A stretch of DNA of 64,000 nt from the NCBI GenBank assembly GCA_030248215.1, contig JASANG010001835.1, positions 1 through 64,000 on the forward strand, in the 5' to 3' direction. The notes below the pieces were generated by a model that did no database searches, was not told where the DNA came from, and worked only from the letters and a program-made list of their open reading frames with translations. The translations under genes and the position numbers were made by a program. The DNA comes from Enoplolaimus lenunculus (taxonomy: Eukaryota > Nematoda > Enoplea > Enoplida > Thoracostomopsidae). Shown in pieces: positions 11,789-26,000 of the stretch (its first letter is position 1; each line of letters begins with the position of its first letter).

Positions 11789-12617
11789 GGCCAATAGTAA
11801 AGAACAGGAGCGGAACAGTATTATAAGCATATTCCTAAGCCTAAACCTAAGCCTAAGCCTAACCATATGAAGGAGCATACTCCTAAGCCTACACCTAAGC
11901 CTAAGCCTAAGCCTAGGCCTAAGCGTATGAATGAGCATATTCCTAAGCCTAAGCCTAAGTCTAAGCCTAAGCCTAAGCGTATAAATGAGCATATTCCTAA
12001 GCCTAAGACTAAAGCCTAAGCGTATGAATGAGCATATTCCTAAGCCTAAGCGTATGAATGAGCACATTCCTAAGCCTGAGCCTAAGCCTAACCTAAGCGT
12101 ATGAATGAGCATATTCCTAAGCCTAAGCCTAAGCCTAAGTCTAGGCGTATGAATGAGCATATTCCTAAGCCTAAGCCTAAGCCTAAGCCTAAGCCTAAGC
12201 GTATGAATGACCATATTCCTAAGCCTAAGTCTAAGCCTAAGCCTAAGCGTATAAATGAGCATATTCCTAAGCCTAAGCCTAAGCCTAAGCGTATGAATGA
12301 GCATATTCCTAAGCCTAAGCCTAAGCCTAAGCCTAAGCGTATGAATGAGCATATTCCTCAGCCTAAGCCTAAGCCTAAGCGTAAGCGTATGAATGAACAT
12401 ATTCCTAAGCCTAAGCGCATATTCCTAAGCCTAAGCCAAGCCTAAGCCTAAGCGTATGAATGAGCATATTCCTAAGCCTAAGCCTAAGCCTAAGCCTAAG
12501 CGTATGAATGAGCATATTTCTAAGCCTAAGTCTAGCAAAAATAATTAGCCAAAAGCTTAAGCTTACTCTTTTCTAGTCCCACAGAAAAACGTTCCGTCCC
12601 TGTTCTTAACATGGGCC
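11789..12617. mobile_element. Large TTAGGC-bearing TIR element, subfamily B
   Basis: Bounded by ggccaatagtaaagaacagg on the left and ctgttcttaacatgggcc on the right, an inverted pair typical of subfamily B. Inside is about 720 bp of (CCTAAG)n, the reverse complement of the nematode telomere unit TTAGGC. The array is punctuated every 30-60 bp by a cgtatgaatgagcatattc spacer, giving a composite tandem repeat. It is the longest array of its kind in the window. Open frames (about 210 aa minus, 114 aa plus) are repeat artefacts. Confidence 0.92.
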
Positions 12618-13284
12618 AATTTTATAATGAGATAAAATTTTCTTTGTTTGAGGCATACACGAAACATCTGGTTCTCAAGGGATATATGAACCCGAGAAAT
12701 CCAACGTGACACTTTCCCTATGAGACTTTTCTCACGGTGTTTCGACGTATTTTCACTACCACAAAGAAACCCCTTCCATTTGTTGCGGGCTTTAATCTAA
12801 GTTACAAAGCTGCAGTACAAATTGCGAAAATATGTTAAAATTTTACTTTATATCGCCAATGTATACATGATGGCATAAACAGTGTATAAGCATATTCCTA
12901 AGCCTAAGCCTAAGACAAAGACTTCTTTCTGGTTAAAAGTCCAAATATGCAAGATTGCGCGAAATGCGACCAAACAAAGAGCAACGAAGAGCCGCTGTCA
13001 ATCTTATCGGCAAGTGATATTAAGAAATGTAACTGACATATTTTTGCTTAAAATGCCCAAAAATATAAATGCAACAGGTCTGTGTATAGAACATGTCTCG
13101 AGCACTAAATCTAAATCGTAACCTGATTAAAGCTTAAATATGTAAGCATGAGCTTAACCATAAGCTAAAAGCCTAAAGCTTAAGCCTAACAACTGCCGCT
13201 TTATTCGTGACGCTTTTCAAATGTTTATGTGCGGCACAAACGCTTAAATAAAAAGTACTGTATTTGATCCAATCTGTACAAGTA
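12618..13284. other. Gene-free stretch with TTAGGC remnant
   Basis: Includes a partial subfamily B end at about 12880-12920 (agtgtataagcatattccta and a few CCTAAG units). The rest is unique AT-rich sequence with a decayed aagcctaa patch at 13140-13190. No exon is supported. Confidence 0.5.
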
Positions 13285-13413
13285 CACTGCAAAAAATGGT
13301 GAGTCAAATTGATTCCCTCCGAACACTCGGTGAGTCGAATTTAACTAAGTTTGTGTAGTCCGGAAAAGCGTATTTCGGGGAGAGTCCATTTGACTCATTA
13401 TTTTTTACAGTGT
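13285..13413. mobile_element. Palindromic element, family D (GAGTCAAA)
   Basis: Starts cactgcaaaaaatggtgagt and ends with the inverted form (attattttttacagtg). It is shorter than the roughly 210-bp full copies because part of the stem is deleted. The body is a run of GAGTC/GACTC half-sites forming a long hairpin. Confidence 0.85.
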
Positions 13414-15134
13414 AGTTACTTGAGAGAATTTTGAAATATGTATGAAAAATAGTTTGATTTTGCTGCGAATGCAGATGTGTCTTAACCGCAGGGCCGGAGC
13501 AGCCACCCCACCATACCCCCAGTTAATTGTTTGACCGTAATTCTCTCTCGCAGCCCTTCAATTTGACTGAGTATAAAGCTAATTCTTGTAGCAGTAGTTT
13601 GCGATGCAAGCTGACGCGTTTCTGGTTTATTATGATAATATTGAAATTAGTATGCATATCCTATATCTTGTATCCTCTTGTTAGCCAATTGCCAATCAAA
13701 ATGTTCCGTTTGTTTTGTGCTAACTGCTGGTTCATCGAATAGCAACGCAACAAAAAATACTCTAAATTAAATTGTACTCAGAGTTTGAACGCAACCAATA
13801 TCACTGAAAATTTGGTAAATTTGGTGCATTTTAACTCTGTCTTTTGATTGGCTCAAATTTTAGCCGATTCCGTTAATTGCAAATCACCAGATGGCGTCTC
13901 GATCCTGGGTTGAACCAGAGGAATTTTGAGCCAGACCAATGAACGATGCTGACAATCATTTTAAGGGTGGATGGGATTTACCGGTTGCGGTTTAGTATCA
14001 ACAAAACGGGAGCCGGTTTAAGCAATGCTACGTTTTCTTTCAAATATTTGCTTTTTTGATCGCGCCGCTGTCCTGTAGTCATCAATTGTTGGCAGAGGGG
14101 GCACGCAGATTTACACAAGGTGGGAGTAAGAAAAATTTTCACAACATAGAATTAAGCTTTTTAATACTGGTGATAGGGTTATTGGTCAGAGAGAGTCCCC
14201 CCTAGCAACCCTAATGGTTGTGAGCCTGTAACCCTGTGAACATTAGTGATGTTTACCTGACCCCAAATAATGGGAAGTCCGATGTCCTACCGTGGACAGC
14301 GGACAAGACTGTTTAATGCTGGGCCGGAGCGCTTGCAGTCTAGGCCAAACCGGTTCGGACCGGAAGCAGACTTATTCTCTTACTCAACGGCAGTTAGGTA
14401 CATATTCTGAACGGATGCAACTTTAAGGTTTTGATCGGTGAGGGTAAACTTTTTAGTAATGGAGCATCCACGTTATAACGCTCGCGAAAAAGTAAAAAAT
14501 TGTCCTGTCCCTCCGAGGATCAACGTTGTGTGAACAGAGTGGGCTAAGACAGTAGGTCTTACGCGAATAACTTATACTTACAGAGTACCGACAATATCCA
14601 TAGCCAGTTTGGAAGCTTATATTTGTCTTAACCTTACGGTAATAACATGTTTTTGTCCCTATGCCATATGCACAGTGTACAAATTTACTCAGTCCCTCCG
14701 AAGAGACTATTTAAACAAAACTGTGTGCTTGTATATACGCAAACTTCACACATTTCAAATAAAACGCTATAACAATGTCTGCATTACTGCACATACCTTA
14801 AAATGTCCATACAGCCCAAAAAACGCCACGTGTTTTATCCGAGTCCCTTACGACAGACTGCGGACAAACACCACTATCTAAGCACACCATTATTTATGTC
14901 CTGACACTCTAGCTACAATTGTAAAACGTACTCTCTTTGTAGGGGTAAACTGGACATTTTTTGCATCTGCGCAAGCGTTATAACGTAGATGCTCCATAAG
15001 AAAATCGGTTTAGGTTTTTCGAAAATTGAAATAATGTTACTCGGCGATATTTTAGTTCACAAAACTTTGCCCGTCGAATCGTAGAAACCGGTGCAGCTAA
15101 GCATTTTTAGCAGCCATCCTCATATGCATACTGA
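13414..15134. other. Gene-free stretch
   Basis: No recognised repeat family, tRNA or threaded exon. A plus-strand frame at 14609-14881 is Cys-containing but lacks domain or splice evidence. An acceptor-like string (ctctctcgcag) at about 13550 is followed by a short open frame that I could not extend. Confidence 0.4.
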
Positions 15135-15331
15135 GGCCCATGTATAGAACAAGACCGAATCGTTCTCCGGACGAGCTGTAATTGAGTCCGTTTAAGCTTT
15201 AGACTAAATGTTTCGCTTAAACTTAGGCTTGGGGTTAGGAATAGGCTCATCCTTACGCTTAGGCTTAGGCTTAGGTTTATGCTTAAGAATACGCTTATAT
15301 TACTGTTCCGGCCCTGTTCTATACATGGGCC
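15135..15331. mobile_element. TTAGGC-bearing TIR element, subfamily A
   Basis: Left end ggcccatgtatagaacaaga, right end ccctgttctatacatgggcc: a near-perfect 17-20 bp terminal inverted repeat. The interior has gtttaagctttagac followed by a short, partly mutated (GCTTAG)n array. Confidence 0.92.
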
Positions 15332-15579
15332 CATACGGATATATCGGACAGAACAGGTGTTTTCTGAAAGCGGATCAACTTTTGAATGGACTTGGAATGG
15401 ATCGGATGGCAGCATTGAGCGAACCGGATTGTTCAGAAATTGCGGACCGGTATTGTCCCGGTTCCCATCATTAGCGAAACGGCCCACGAGCCAGTCCATA
15501 GCCCTATGCATTTAGTATAGGAACAAAAACGCACAGTCTTCATTTACGACGCATTAATGTGTGGGATTGCGTGGGATTC

Positions 15580-16085
15580 ACGCTAACTGGTTCAGCCTGG
15601 AACACGTTTTGTCCGTATTAGAATAACGTGTAACGTTTTGTCTCCACGTTATTCCGCTGTAAATATTGGAATTTTTGGGTTGTCTGCTATCCTAATGACA
15701 AAGCTGCCGTTTGTAGTGCAATATCATATTATTTTCGACATCAGTATTATATGACTTGTTTGGAAATTCGTACACAAAGTTGTGGTAAGCTAGTTTCAAT
15801 GTTCTTTGGAATATTATATGATACTAAAATTTGAAATTTAATTTATTTGCAATTACAACTGTGTCTCCTAGAAAATTTCTGTCAAAAACGCAAACTTAGA
15901 AGCTGATTTAGTTTTCGAAATCATTTAATACAGCAACTTTTGTCTTTTTAGCAATTAATTAGTGCACGATTACGCACATATACATTGTACCTCATAATAG
16001 CATGTGACATTTTCCGAAGTTTTGGAGTATCATATGTTCTCACAAATGTCCCACGATATCATATGACATATGGCTACTTGTATGC
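15580..16085. repeat. Dispersed repeat family K (CATATG palindromes)
   Basis: Starts with ttcagcctggaacacgtttt and continues with several ATCATATGAT-type palindromes. Related stretches occur at 29735-29960 and 35440-36060. No coding frame. Confidence 0.6.
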
Positions 16086-16172
16086 AATGCTTACTTGAGA
16101 GGAGTAGATTGTAAGAGAATTATTGTTCACAAGCCTAAGACAGCTGTTTATTCTGAACAAAACATAATGGCC

Positions 16173-16335
16173 ATACTGCAAAAAAGGTGAGCCAATTTGA
16201 CTCTTTCCGAAATATTCTTTTCCGGACTACACAAACTGAGTCAAATTCAACTCTGCCAGAGTCAAAATTCGATTCACTGAGCGAGTCGAGTGTAGTCGAA
16301 TTTTTGACTGTGGCGGAGTCGAATTTGATTTGCTG
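16173..16335. mobile_element. Truncated palindromic element, family D
   Basis: Left end atactgcaaaaaaggtgagc and an internal stem rich in gagtcgaattt. The right-hand terminal repeat is absent, so the copy is broken. Confidence 0.75.
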
Positions 16336-16457
16336 ACTGTTAAAATAGTCTCACAAAGAGTTTATAATATAAAAATATAAAGTTTTCTTGCCCAATATAT
16401 AGTGCCGATCTGAAATTAGAAAATAATAGTTGTTCTAGCGAGTTGCAAAGGTAAAGT

Positions 16458-16931
16458 TCACTGTAAATTCCAGTGAGTTGATTTTAACTCAGAACGAGTT
16501 GAATCCACACAGAAGTCTGAGCTCTGAATTAGGACTTTGAGAACTCAGAAATCTGAATTGTACTAACTCATCCTGAGTTAAGTAATCAACTCACCCGGAA
16601 CTGAATCAGCTCACAGTGAGTTAGTGTCGACTGTTATTAACTCAGAAATTGCAAGAAATAAAACTACACTGCAAAAAATGGTGAGTCAAATTGACTCCCT
16701 TCGAAATAGGCTCTACGGGACTACACAAACAGAGTCAAAATTCGACTCCACCAGAGTCAAACGTGCGATTTAGCGAGTCAAATTTGATTCTATTGGAGTC
16801 GAATTTGTATCAGTTTGTGTAGTCCCGTAGAGCCTATTTCGGAGAGAGTCAATTTGACTCACCATTTTTTGCAGTGTTATTCTCTCTCTCTCTCTGAGTT
16901 AATTAATCAACTCATTGAAATTTACAGCGTA
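16458..16931. mobile_element. Family E element interrupted by a family D insertion
   Basis: Family E ends (cactgtaaattccagtgagt at the left, caactcattgaaatttacag at the right) flank an intact family D element at 16667-16877. A short (tc)n run lies at the right-hand junction. This shows that D was mobile after E inserted. Confidence 0.85.
16667..16877. mobile_element. Palindromic element, family D, nested in E
   Basis: Full-length copy: cactgcaaaaaatggtgagt at one end and caccattttttgcagtg at the other. The arms pair over about 90 bp (ctctacgggactacacaaac with its inverse gtttgtgtagtcccgtagag). Confidence 0.93.
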
Positions 16932-17060
16932 CCTGTCATAGTTTAAATTTTAATACAAATATATCAACGTTATCAATCATAAATTAGTGAAGAAAAAAAT
17001 CTAATTGTTATAGCAAGTAGTGACACAAGTGACACGTCGACTATTGACGAGCGTCCACCA

Positions 17061-20000
17061 ATGGCTCAAAATATTGTAACGACACCGCAGTGCAGTATTA
17101 ACGCGCAAGTTGAAGAATGCAAAGGCGACGCGTTGGATCACAACTTAATCATCAAAGACGAGCCGATGTTTACACCGTTGGAGCAGTATCAATTGAACGA
17201 TTTGCCAAATAACTCGTCGGGCTCGCAAACGATTGTTACACATCAGTGTAAACCCAATGAACCGTCACAGTGGTTCCTGATGTCGATCAGTCCAATATTG
17301 CGTCTGCTTCAATGGTGTGGCTATTTTCCAGGCAGTTTGATTGGACGACCAAGATCACGAGCGGCGTTGTGAGTTCACTTCGATTTAGCTTGTCGCTACG
17401 TTGTCTGCCAGGGTCATGAATCTACCTTGTCCGCCAGGGTCACGAATCTACCTTGTCTGCCAGGGTCATGAATCTACCTTGTCTGCCAGGGTCATGAATC
17501 TACCTTGTCTGCCAGGGTCATGAATCTACCTTGTCTGCCAGGGTCATGAATCTACCTTGTCTGCCAGGGTCATGAATCTACCTTGTCTGCCAGGGTCATG
17601 AATCTACCATGTCTGCCAGGGTCATGAATCTACCTTGTCTACCAGGGTCATGAATCTACCTTGTCTACCAGGGTCATGAATCTACCTTGTCTGCCAGGGT
17701 CATGAATCTACCTTGTCTACCAGGGTCATGTATCTACCTTGTCTACCAGGATCATGAATCTACCTTGTCTACCAGGGTCATGAATCTACCTTGTCGGCCA
17801 GGGTCATGAATCTACCATGTCTGCCAGGGTCATGAATCTACCTTGTCTACCAGGGTCATGAATCTACCTTGTCTACCAGGGTCATTAATCTGCCTTGTCT
17901 ACCAGAGTCATGAATATAGTTGCCACACTCCAAACCGAATTCCGAACATTTTAGCAGTAGCGTACTGTAGTGACCCGAATTAGAGGGGGTAATAAGAGGG
18001 GGTCTTCATTTTGAGTCCCAATCAATAGGAGTCCGTATCCATGCTATAAGAGACCGTAAGCGGATAGAGTTCCTAAACCTTAATTAGCGTCCATAAATGT
18101 GAATTATCCCTAATTGTAGCGCATAAATGACTCCAGGACCAAATAAAGTTGAGTTCGAAACTTTAAAGCGTACTTAAGTTTTGAAAGTAACATTCCAAAG
18201 TATAACCTTGCATTATCGCCCAATGTTTTGATGCAAGGCAAAAACACGTTTAATTCAACGCATAGTTGCAATACCGGATATATATCAGTAACAAAGGGTG
18301 ACGGAAAAATAAATAACAGTCCGTAACCGAATAACAGGGGGTACCTTCTGGAAAGGCCAAATAAATATCAGCCCCCCTCTTATTCGGGTCACTAAGGATC
18401 TGGCAACCGAAGTGAGCAAGGAGCCCCAGCATTACAACCTTTAGATCTGCTCATGCCCTCGTTCATTTCGTTAATATCTTTACTACGGGTGCTTTATGAT
18501 GAAATTTCAATAGCGTAACAAGCCAGAATCCAGGCGTATTTCTATATTCAAACTTCTCAAAGAAGTCTACACTGCAAAAAATGGTGAGTCAAATTGACTC
18601 TCCCCAAAATAGGCTCTACGGAACTGCACAATCTGAGACAAATTCCACTCCGTCAGGGTCAAGGTCGCGTCACTAAGTCGCGCATTTGACTCTGGCGGAG
18701 TCGAATTTTGACTCAGTTTGTGTAGTCAGGAAAAGCCTATTTCGGAGAGAGTCAATTTGACTCACCATTTGGTGCAGTGTAACTTTTCGTTTCAGTAGGT
18801 TTTTATTTTGTTTTGCAACGTTGCGCACTTTTTACGCCTCATGCGAATTTTCGTATCACGCAATTGCAATTATTAATGTCAAGCAAAATTCAGGTGAAGA
18901 ACAAACGATTAACTGCTTAAAGTAGTCCAACTCCCATCGTTATTTTAACGCTTTCTCGTACATGAAGTTTAACTCACAGCAACTCAGCGCAATCTGCGCG
19001 TAGTGCAATAATGTACAACAGTCAGTGCATAACCATTACAACGCATATACGCAATATAAATTGTCTACAAGACGTGATAGCCCCCTTAGCAGAGTGATGA
19101 TGTTTAACCGCCTCCCGCTCCGGTCTCCGAGGTTCGAATCCTAGTATAAAAATAAGCCCAGATGAAATAGAAAATATTCATGTGACAAAGGGTTAATTAC
19201 TTTTACTGTAAACACAGTCCATAGAACAGAGCTTAACAACAAACAAAACGTGGTATGTATCCGGCGTCTATACGGTTGCATCTACTCATTATCGGTACCT
19301 CTTGCACAATGCAAAAAATGGTGAGTCAAATTGACTCTCCGAAATAGGCTCTACGTGACTACACAAACTCAGTCAAATTCGACTACGCCAGAGTCAAGTT
19401 CGCGTCACTGCAGTGGCACGTTTGACTATGGCGGAGTCGTATTTGACTCAGTTTGTGTAGTTAGGAAAAGCCTATTTCGGAGAGTCAATTTGCCTCACGA
19501 TTTTTTGCTGTGCATATTGACAATGTCTGTGCCGAAGTAACGTTGCAAATACAACAGCTGAATTCTCTTGAGTTCGTATAAGGTATCTAGTGTTGGTACC
19601 ATGAGAACGTCTTTTTATGTTTCAGAATAAACTGCGTTGAGATAACTACGTTTCGTGTTGTTACGCTGATTAGTTTAGTCATGAATGCACTTGTATTTAT
19701 GTTCAATATGTACATTACCCACAAATTTCGATCAAACTCCGGTATGTTGAACGCCAAAACGATTTCCAGCGTTATTACAGGTATGATTAACCCTATCACT
19801 CATGGAGTATACTATAGAGCAACTAAATACAATAATGTACGAGCAATATACACACTGTGAGCAGTGTTTAACATTTATAACATATATGCGCAGTGCAAAA
19901 TCTCCATAAGACATGAGAGCCCTCAAGAGCTTGAGCGTCAAGCTCCTATAGCTCAATGGGTCATCGTGAACGCGTTCCACCTGTGAAACTTGGGATCGAA

Positions 20001-23000
20001 TATTGAAATTACATCTCATACGAAATTGAAAATAGTCTTGCGAGAAAGGGCTAACAATATTCAAAGAGTTCTAATTCTGTTTAGACAAGACTATGACCAT
20101 CACTAAACACATTTTGTGTACGTTTTGAATGATATCATTATGACGTGTTTTGAATGATATCATTATAATGACGTGTTATGAGTGTGTTGGCATGGGTGAC
20201 GAATTCACCCCAAAATAATCCTGGATAATTGACATGACTAATATTTACTACCATATTTTGAACAAAAGAACAAAAAATTTCTGGTTCGCTACGCTTTTCT
20301 GCAAATTCCGTCGCTGTTTTCTGTATCATTTTACTGTCTCGAATTTAAATGCTGTCTGCAATGCGTTTCAGACTTTTTAGTTCAAACCATTTTATTTTAG
20401 TTTATATTGTCATTATTTTAGTTTTTTTATTTTTTTTATTTTAGGTCTGTTGCCGTTGCATAACATTTGTAATTTCGTTGTATTTTCGTGCGGACTTTCG
20501 GATCATCGCAAGCTGTTATGGCAACTCAGCGCGATGGAATCGTTGTTTGCGCATCGTTTTGGTCGATCCCCGTCGCTAAAACGAGTCAAGACGTTTCTGT
20601 TTGTCGGAACGCTGTTGTGTATTGCGTTTCCACTTACACTCCGAATTATTGAATGTGTCACCCTTGGCATACCACCAGCAGCGCGTTGGATAAGCAATAT
20701 ATCGTTTGTTCTTGTTCCCATGCTCCGCGTTTGGCAGTTGGTTCCGCTGTTATACTTTGAAATCCTCAATCGAGTCTTACGCTTTTGGTACGCCCAGTTA
20801 AACCGTGCGGTTCGAAACGATTCACGCAATCAAAACCGGCCAATGGTCTACTATTATCGACAATTCATCCAATTAACAATGATTAATCGACGTCTTGCTG
20901 ATTGGTTCAACGCATTTATCCTGTTATCGCTTGCAGTATCAGTAATTGTGTTGTGTTTGACAATTTATTTTATTACACAAGCCGACACCGTTGTACCCGA
21001 AATGCCCCATCAGCTGTTGCCGACAGCGATTACGTTGTCGTGGGCGATGCTTCAAACGCTAATCGCGTTCGCGTATATCACTTCGATTTGTACGACTGGC
21101 CGAAAAACCAATGAAACGGTTTGAAAATAATCTTTTTTTTACAGTTTTGGTGGTTTCGACTAAACGCGGTGCAGGGGTCGTGTGGTATAACACCGTCGGT
21201 ACTTGTTTAGTTCAACACACTGGTGTTAATTTAATAAAAGAAGAAAGACTCCCCCCTACCCCGCAGTGATTATATTATACATTTTCACATGATTCGGTTC
21301 ACGCCTAGGCATAGGCTTAGGCTTAGGCTTAGGTTTAACCTTAGGTTTAGGCTTACACGTGTGCTTAGGCTTAGGCTTAGGCTTACGCTTACGCTTAGAC
21401 GCGTGCTTAGGCTTAGACTTAGGCTTACGCTTAGATGCGTGCTTAGGCTTAGGCTTAGGTTTACTCGGGTGCTTAGGCTTAGGCTTTGCCTTAGGTTTAG
21501 GCTTAGACGTTTGCTTAGGCTTAGGCTTAGGCTTAAGCTAAGACGCGTACTTAGGCTTAGGCTTAGACGTGTACTTAGGCTTAGGCTTAGGCTTAGACGT
21601 GTACTTAGACTTAGGCTTATCCTCAAGCTTAGGCTTATACCTAGACTAAGATTCGTTATGTGCGAAGAATTTAAATTATATGGGTAGAACGAAGCAAGTG
21701 TCGACTCCTTCGTACCACCGAATGGGACAGTCCCTTACAGCCAATGCGCACGTCAAAAATTTAGAATACGGAACTTTGACAGTAAGCTTCTAATTTGACA
21801 GTTACGTTAGGTATGTCTTCCCAATTCTTCTGGCAACACTGCAAAAAATGGTGAGTCAAATTGACTCATTTTGAAATCGGCTTTTCCTAACTACACAAAC
21901 TGAATCGCAATTCGACTCCGCCCAAGTTAAATTCGACTCTCAATGACTCGCTCAGTGAGTCAAATTTGACTCTGGCGGAGTCGAATTTGACTCTCAGTTT
22001 GTGTAGTACGGAAAAGCCTATTTCGGGGGAGAGCCAATTCGGCTCACCATTTTTTGCAGTGAAGTCTTATGCAGTGCAGCGGTTGTGATATGCGGCTTTT
22101 ACAATCGTCTGGTTGCATAATGGTTCGATTCTGCATTACAGAATACTATAGTCACTGCGGCAGATTGTAGAAATAGTCTTCGCATGGTTAATAGGATTCT
22201 GAAACTATTTTCATTCAAGTATTAAATGTGAGTTATTGTATTGTAATGAAACAGTTATACATTTGACTGTTTATACATTACAAACTTTTACTATAAACTT
22301 AACATTAATGGCCCATGTATAGAACAGGGCCGGAACAGTAGTATAAGCTTATTCCTAAGCCTAAGCCTAAGTCTAAGCAAAAAATTAGTCAAACGCTTAA
22401 ACTGACTCTATTATAGCCTCTCCAGAAAACGATCCGGCCCTGTTCTATACATGGGCCACATTAATTTAAGCAGATCTCTCATTAACGCATGATTTGACAC
22501 TGTTTAATTCGTAGCGAATTTATTGTTTTTAGGCAAGACGACTCCTTCATACAGCGTTAGCGTCGCAACCTCAAACTGAAGATGACAGATTTCAGGTATT
22601 TTTCAATAATGAATTCATTTGTTATGTGTATAAGTGTGTGTATTTTCTAAAATCACTTTGCGTTTTTACCATCTGTGAGCAGTTCAATTTAACGTGTGTA
22701 CACAGCAAAAAATAGTGAGCCAAATTGACTGTTTCCGAAATAGGCTTTTTCGGATTACACAAACTAGTGTCAAATTTACAAATTTACACTCCGCCCGAGT
22801 CAAATTCGACTGACTAGCTCACTGAGAGTGCAAATGTTTGACTGTGGCGGGAGTCGAATTTGACTCCGTTTATGTAGTCCCGTAGATCCTATTTCGGTGA
22901 CAGTCAATTTGACTCACCATTTTTTGCAGTGTAAAACACAAAAAATGCATCGCATTCTACAGTTCAAAATTTGGCATCTAAGGTAACCTTCGTGAACCAG

Positions 23001-26000
23001 AAATAAAAACTGACAACAAATAAAACCTGTAGCCCGAATTAGTTATCGGTCAAAATCAAATTTGCTATTTTCAGATTATACGGCTGGCACAAAAAATGGC
23101 CACTCAATATACTTGGGGTATCACGGTATGGCGTGCATTTCCCATCGAACGTAGTCTGTTGTTCACTGTAAGTTGCGCGAAGGACTCAGTGGCCGTGCTG
23201 TGATATATTGGACCAACGAAGTGACCACTTGCCGTTCTGTGTAACGGTGACCATACCCCCAAACGGTAGCCGAGGGGCGGGAGGCGTACGCGCCCCTTTT
23301 CACAATTTTTCGTGATATAATAGCAAGGGTCCAACCCTACAGGTTATAATTTTTCAGGTCAAAAATTTTTTGTTGATAACCTGATAAAATCTCTCTACCT
23401 TGCAAATTGGTGCTGCTAATGGCATATATAGCATACTGTAAAAATTGCATTTCATAACATTTGCCACACCGGCCGCCCATGTCTGACATTTCTACATCCG
23501 CCGCTGATTGTACACTGCAAAACTGGTGAGTCAAATTGACTCTCTCCGAAATAGGCTTTTCCTGACTACACAAACTGAGTCAAAATTTGACTCTGTCAGA
23601 GTCAAGTTCGGCTCAATTTGACTCTGGCGGAGTCGAATTTTGACTCAGTTTGCGTAGTCAGGAAAAGCCTATTTCGGAGAGAGTGAATTTGACTCACCAT
23701 TTCTTGCAGTATACATCGTATTTAAGTTCTAGCTAAACATTAGCTGCTGCAGAATGTGCTATGTTGTTCAAATCCACCTAATCATAATTGCTAGCCGTCG
23801 GCTCTCCTTTGATTAACCGGTATTCAGCTACCCTATACACGTAGGTGGTTTGCATTTATGAAACACAGATGCCGGAACCAAGCTGGATAATAAACTCGTA
23901 CTTTCAATATTCTGAATGTGTGACCGCACAGGAACCTCGGCCCATGTTACTTTAAGGAGCGTCCAAGTTTCTGGTGGGTCTACAGAAGAGTAGGTTTAGA
24001 TTCTAGATTACATTTTTTTGCTTAGGTTTTGGATTAGTCTTAGGCTGAGGATTAGGAGCTGATTTTTGCAACTTTTAAGCTGAGTCTTTAGGCATAGGAA
24101 TACGCTTAATCTACTGTTACGTCACTTAAAGTAAAACTGGCCGGGAAACTCAATATTCATACAATTTGGCAATTTTCAAAAAAACCAATGCAAAATTTTA
24201 CTTTTGAAAATAACGTTTTGATAAGCACTAAAAAGCGTTTACATAATAGCGTTTTGCTACGCATTTGAAAATAGCGTTTTGATAAACACTAAAAAGCGTT
24301 TACATAATAGCGTTTTGCTACGCATTTGAAAATAGCGTTTTGATAAACACTAAAATGCGTTTACATAATAGCGTTTTGCTACGCATTTGAAAATAGCGTT
24401 TTGATAAACACTAAAAAGCGTTTACATAATAGCGTTTTGCTACGCATTTGAAAATAGCGTTTTGATAAACACTAAAAAGCGTTTACATAATAGCGTTTTG
24501 CTACGCATTTGAAAATAGCGTTTTGATAAACACTAAAAAGCGTTTACATAATAGCGTTTTGCTACGCATTTGAAAATAGCGTTTTGATAAACACTAAAAA
24601 GCGTTTACATAATAGCGTTTTGCTACGCATTTGAAAATAGCGTTTTGATAAACACTAAAAAGCGTTTACATAATAGCGTTTTGCTACGCATTTGAAAATA
24701 GCGTTTTGATAAACACTAAAAAGCGTTTACATAATAGCGTTTTGCTACGCATTTGAAAATAGCGTTTTGATAAACACTAAAAAGCGTTTACATAATAGCG
24801 TTTTGCTACGCATTTGAAAATAGCGTTTTGATAAACACTAAAAAGCGTTTACATAATAGCGTTTTGCTACGCATTTGAAAATAGCGTTTTGATAAACACT
24901 AAAAAGCGTTTACATAATAGCGTTTTGCTACGCATTTGAAAATAGCGTTTTGATAAACACTAAAAAGCGTTTACATAATAGCGTTTTGCTACGCATTTGA
25001 AAATAGCGTTTTGATAAACACTAAAAAGCGTTTACATAATAGCGTTTTGCTACGCATTTGAAAATAGCGTTTTGATAAACACTAAAAAGCGTTTACATAA
25101 TAGCGTTTTGCTACGCATTTGAAAATAGCGTTTTGATAAACACTAAAAAGCGTTTACATAATAGCGTTTTGCTACGCATTTGAAAATAGCGTTTTCATAA
25201 ACACTAAAAAGCGTTTACATAATAGCGTTTTGCTACGCATTTGAAAATAGCGTTTTGATAAACACTAAAAAGTGTTTACATAATAGCGTTTTGCTACGCA
25301 TTTGAAAATAGCGTTTTGATAAACACTAAAAAGCGTTTACATAATAGCGTTTTGCTACGCATTTGAAAATAGCGCTTTGATAAACACTAAAAAGCGTTTA
25401 CATAATAGCGTTTTGCTACGCATTTGAAAATAGCGTTTTCATAAACACTAAAAAGCGTTTACATAATAGCGTTTTGCTACGCATTTGAAAATAGCGTTTT
25501 GATAAACACTAAAAAGTGTTTACATAATAGCGTTTTGCTACGCATTTGAAAATAGCGTTTTGATAAACACTAAAAAGCGTTTACATAATAGCGTTTTGCT
25601 ACGCATTTGAAAATAGCGTTTTGATAAACACTAAAAAGCGTTTACATAATAGCGTTTTGCTACGCATTTGAAAATAGCGTTTTGATAAACACTAAAAAGC
25701 GTTTACATAATAGCGTTTTGCTACGCATTTGAAAATAGCGTTTTGATAAACACTAAAAAGCGTTTACATAATAGCGTTTTGCTACGCATTTGAAAATAGC
25801 GTTTTGATAAACACTAAAAAGCGTTTACATAATAGCGTTTTGCTACGCATTTGAAAATAGCGTTTTGATAAACACTAAAAAGCGTTTACATAATAGCGTT
25901 TTGCTACGCATTTGAAAATAGCGTTCTGATAAACACTAAAAAGCGTTTACATAATAGCGTTTTGCTACGCATTTGAAAATAGCGTTTTGATAAACACTAA

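Noticed and set aside
11768-12445. Frames made of LRLRLR or PKPKPK
   Set aside because: These are translations of the (CCTAAG)n array in a mobile element.
11789-12617. A true chromosome end
   Set aside because: The TTAGGC array is short, imperfect, has spacers and is enclosed by inverted repeats with unique sequence on both sides.
22310-22457. Retroviral or LTR element
   Set aside because: The ends are inverted, not direct, repeats. No polyprotein, primer-binding site or polypurine tract is seen anywhere in the window.
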